Source of the DNA: Chloroflexota bacterium
Lineage (GTDB): Bacteria > Chloroflexota > Anaerolineae > 4572-78
Direction of reading: 5' to 3'
DNA length: 5,251 bases
Assembly: GCA_024278725.1 (NCBI GenBank)
Contig: JAJRSQ010000397.1
Coordinates: 1-5,251, forward strand
Both the position numbers and the translations under genes were made by a program. Numbering within the stretch: position 1 is the first letter of the stretch; each line of letters begins with the position of its first letter. Of the stretch, positions 5,146-5,251 are shown piece by piece. The notes beneath the pieces are model-generated. The model was not told the origin of the DNA, searched no databases, and saw nothing but the letters and a program-made list of their open reading frames with translations.

Positions 5146-5251
5146 TCAAAGCGGGACGCCGGTGACCGCTGCGACGTACGTCCGCAGGGCGTTCATCCCC
5201 CCCAGCAGGACGATTGCTCCCGCCAGCCCCATCAGCAGCGGCAACAGCACA
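5146..5251 (-). CDS. C-terminus of a minus-strand membrane protein (partial, runs off the right edge)
   Basis: Reading the minus strand inward from the right edge, an open frame gives 34 residues, VLLPLLMGLAGAIVLLGG followed by MNALRTYVAAVTGVPL, and then a TGA at 5148-5146. The first half is a clean hydrophobic helix. Codons end mostly in G or C (CTG, GTC, ACC, GGC), as in the other genes, so I take this as the real 3' end of a gene that converges on eno. A run of seven G (5197-5203, C on the plus strand) lies in the frame and is a site where sequencing errors could shift it. The protein family cannot be recognised from this fragment. Confidence 0.6.
   Translation of the reverse strand, partial: VLLPLLMGLAGAIVLLGGMNALRTYVAAVTGVPL

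Noticed and set aside
5084..5251. Plus-strand open frame from ATG 5084 to the right edge (56 codons, MANCLPSPTEPP...)
   Set aside because: Pro/Ser/Thr/Ala-rich, low-complexity product; it lies antisense to a much more protein-like minus-strand frame, and its only upstream purine block (GGAA) sits too close to the ATG.

Overview
The window looks like ordinary chromosomal DNA of a moderately GC-rich bacterium. Five complete protein genes and one start-ambiguous gene lie on the plus strand, and the 3' end of a seventh gene enters from the right on the minus strand. The spacers carry short tandem repeats with 7-bp and 8-bp periods and an imperfect 'AACGCAGAT'-type palindrome. Repeats of this sort are common between genes in Chloroflexota (Anaerolineae-like) and filamentous cyanobacteria. 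Together with the enolase loop sequence and the lysine-6-dehydrogenase-like gene, this makes Chloroflexota my best guess. That is inference only: no rRNA or other phylogenetic marker was compared.

Layout, left to right. Bases 1-641 hold a MocA-type molybdenum cofactor nucleotidyltransferase whose reading frame is still open at the left edge. Bases 642-772 are a spacer with two clusters of the same heptamer in opposite orientations. Bases 785-1430 hold two small, overlapping, unrecognised membrane-protein genes; the second ends inside a dispersed-type repeat (1410-1486). Bases 1515-2309 encode a HAD-IIA phosphatase with all four HAD motifs. Bases 2310-2421 are a spacer with two sets of 8-bp repeats. 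Bases 2422-3549 encode a saccharopine-dehydrogenase-fold enzyme closest to L-lysine 6-dehydrogenase. Bases 3550-3664 carry a near-consensus sigma70-type promoter and a strong Shine-Dalgarno site for enolase (eno, 3665-4951). A textbook intrinsic terminator with a GNRA tetraloop follows at 4963-4994. The last ~250 bp hold a small hairpin and the C-terminus of a convergent minus-strand gene (5146-5251).

The genes do not form an obvious single pathway. Cofactor maturation, a small phosphatase, amino-acid oxidoreduction and glycolysis sit side by side, separated by spacers of 80-130 bp. The exception is the membrane-protein pair, which overlaps by 26 bp and is very likely co-translated. Enolase appears to be its own transcription unit, with its own promoter and terminator. 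I see no CRISPR array, tRNA, rRNA, transposase, phage gene or defence cassette, and I found no convincing new biological system. The most notable signals are the repeat-filled spacers, the duplicated octamer overlapping the eno promoter, a one-residue insertion in the enolase catalytic loop, and the uncharacterised membrane-protein pair.
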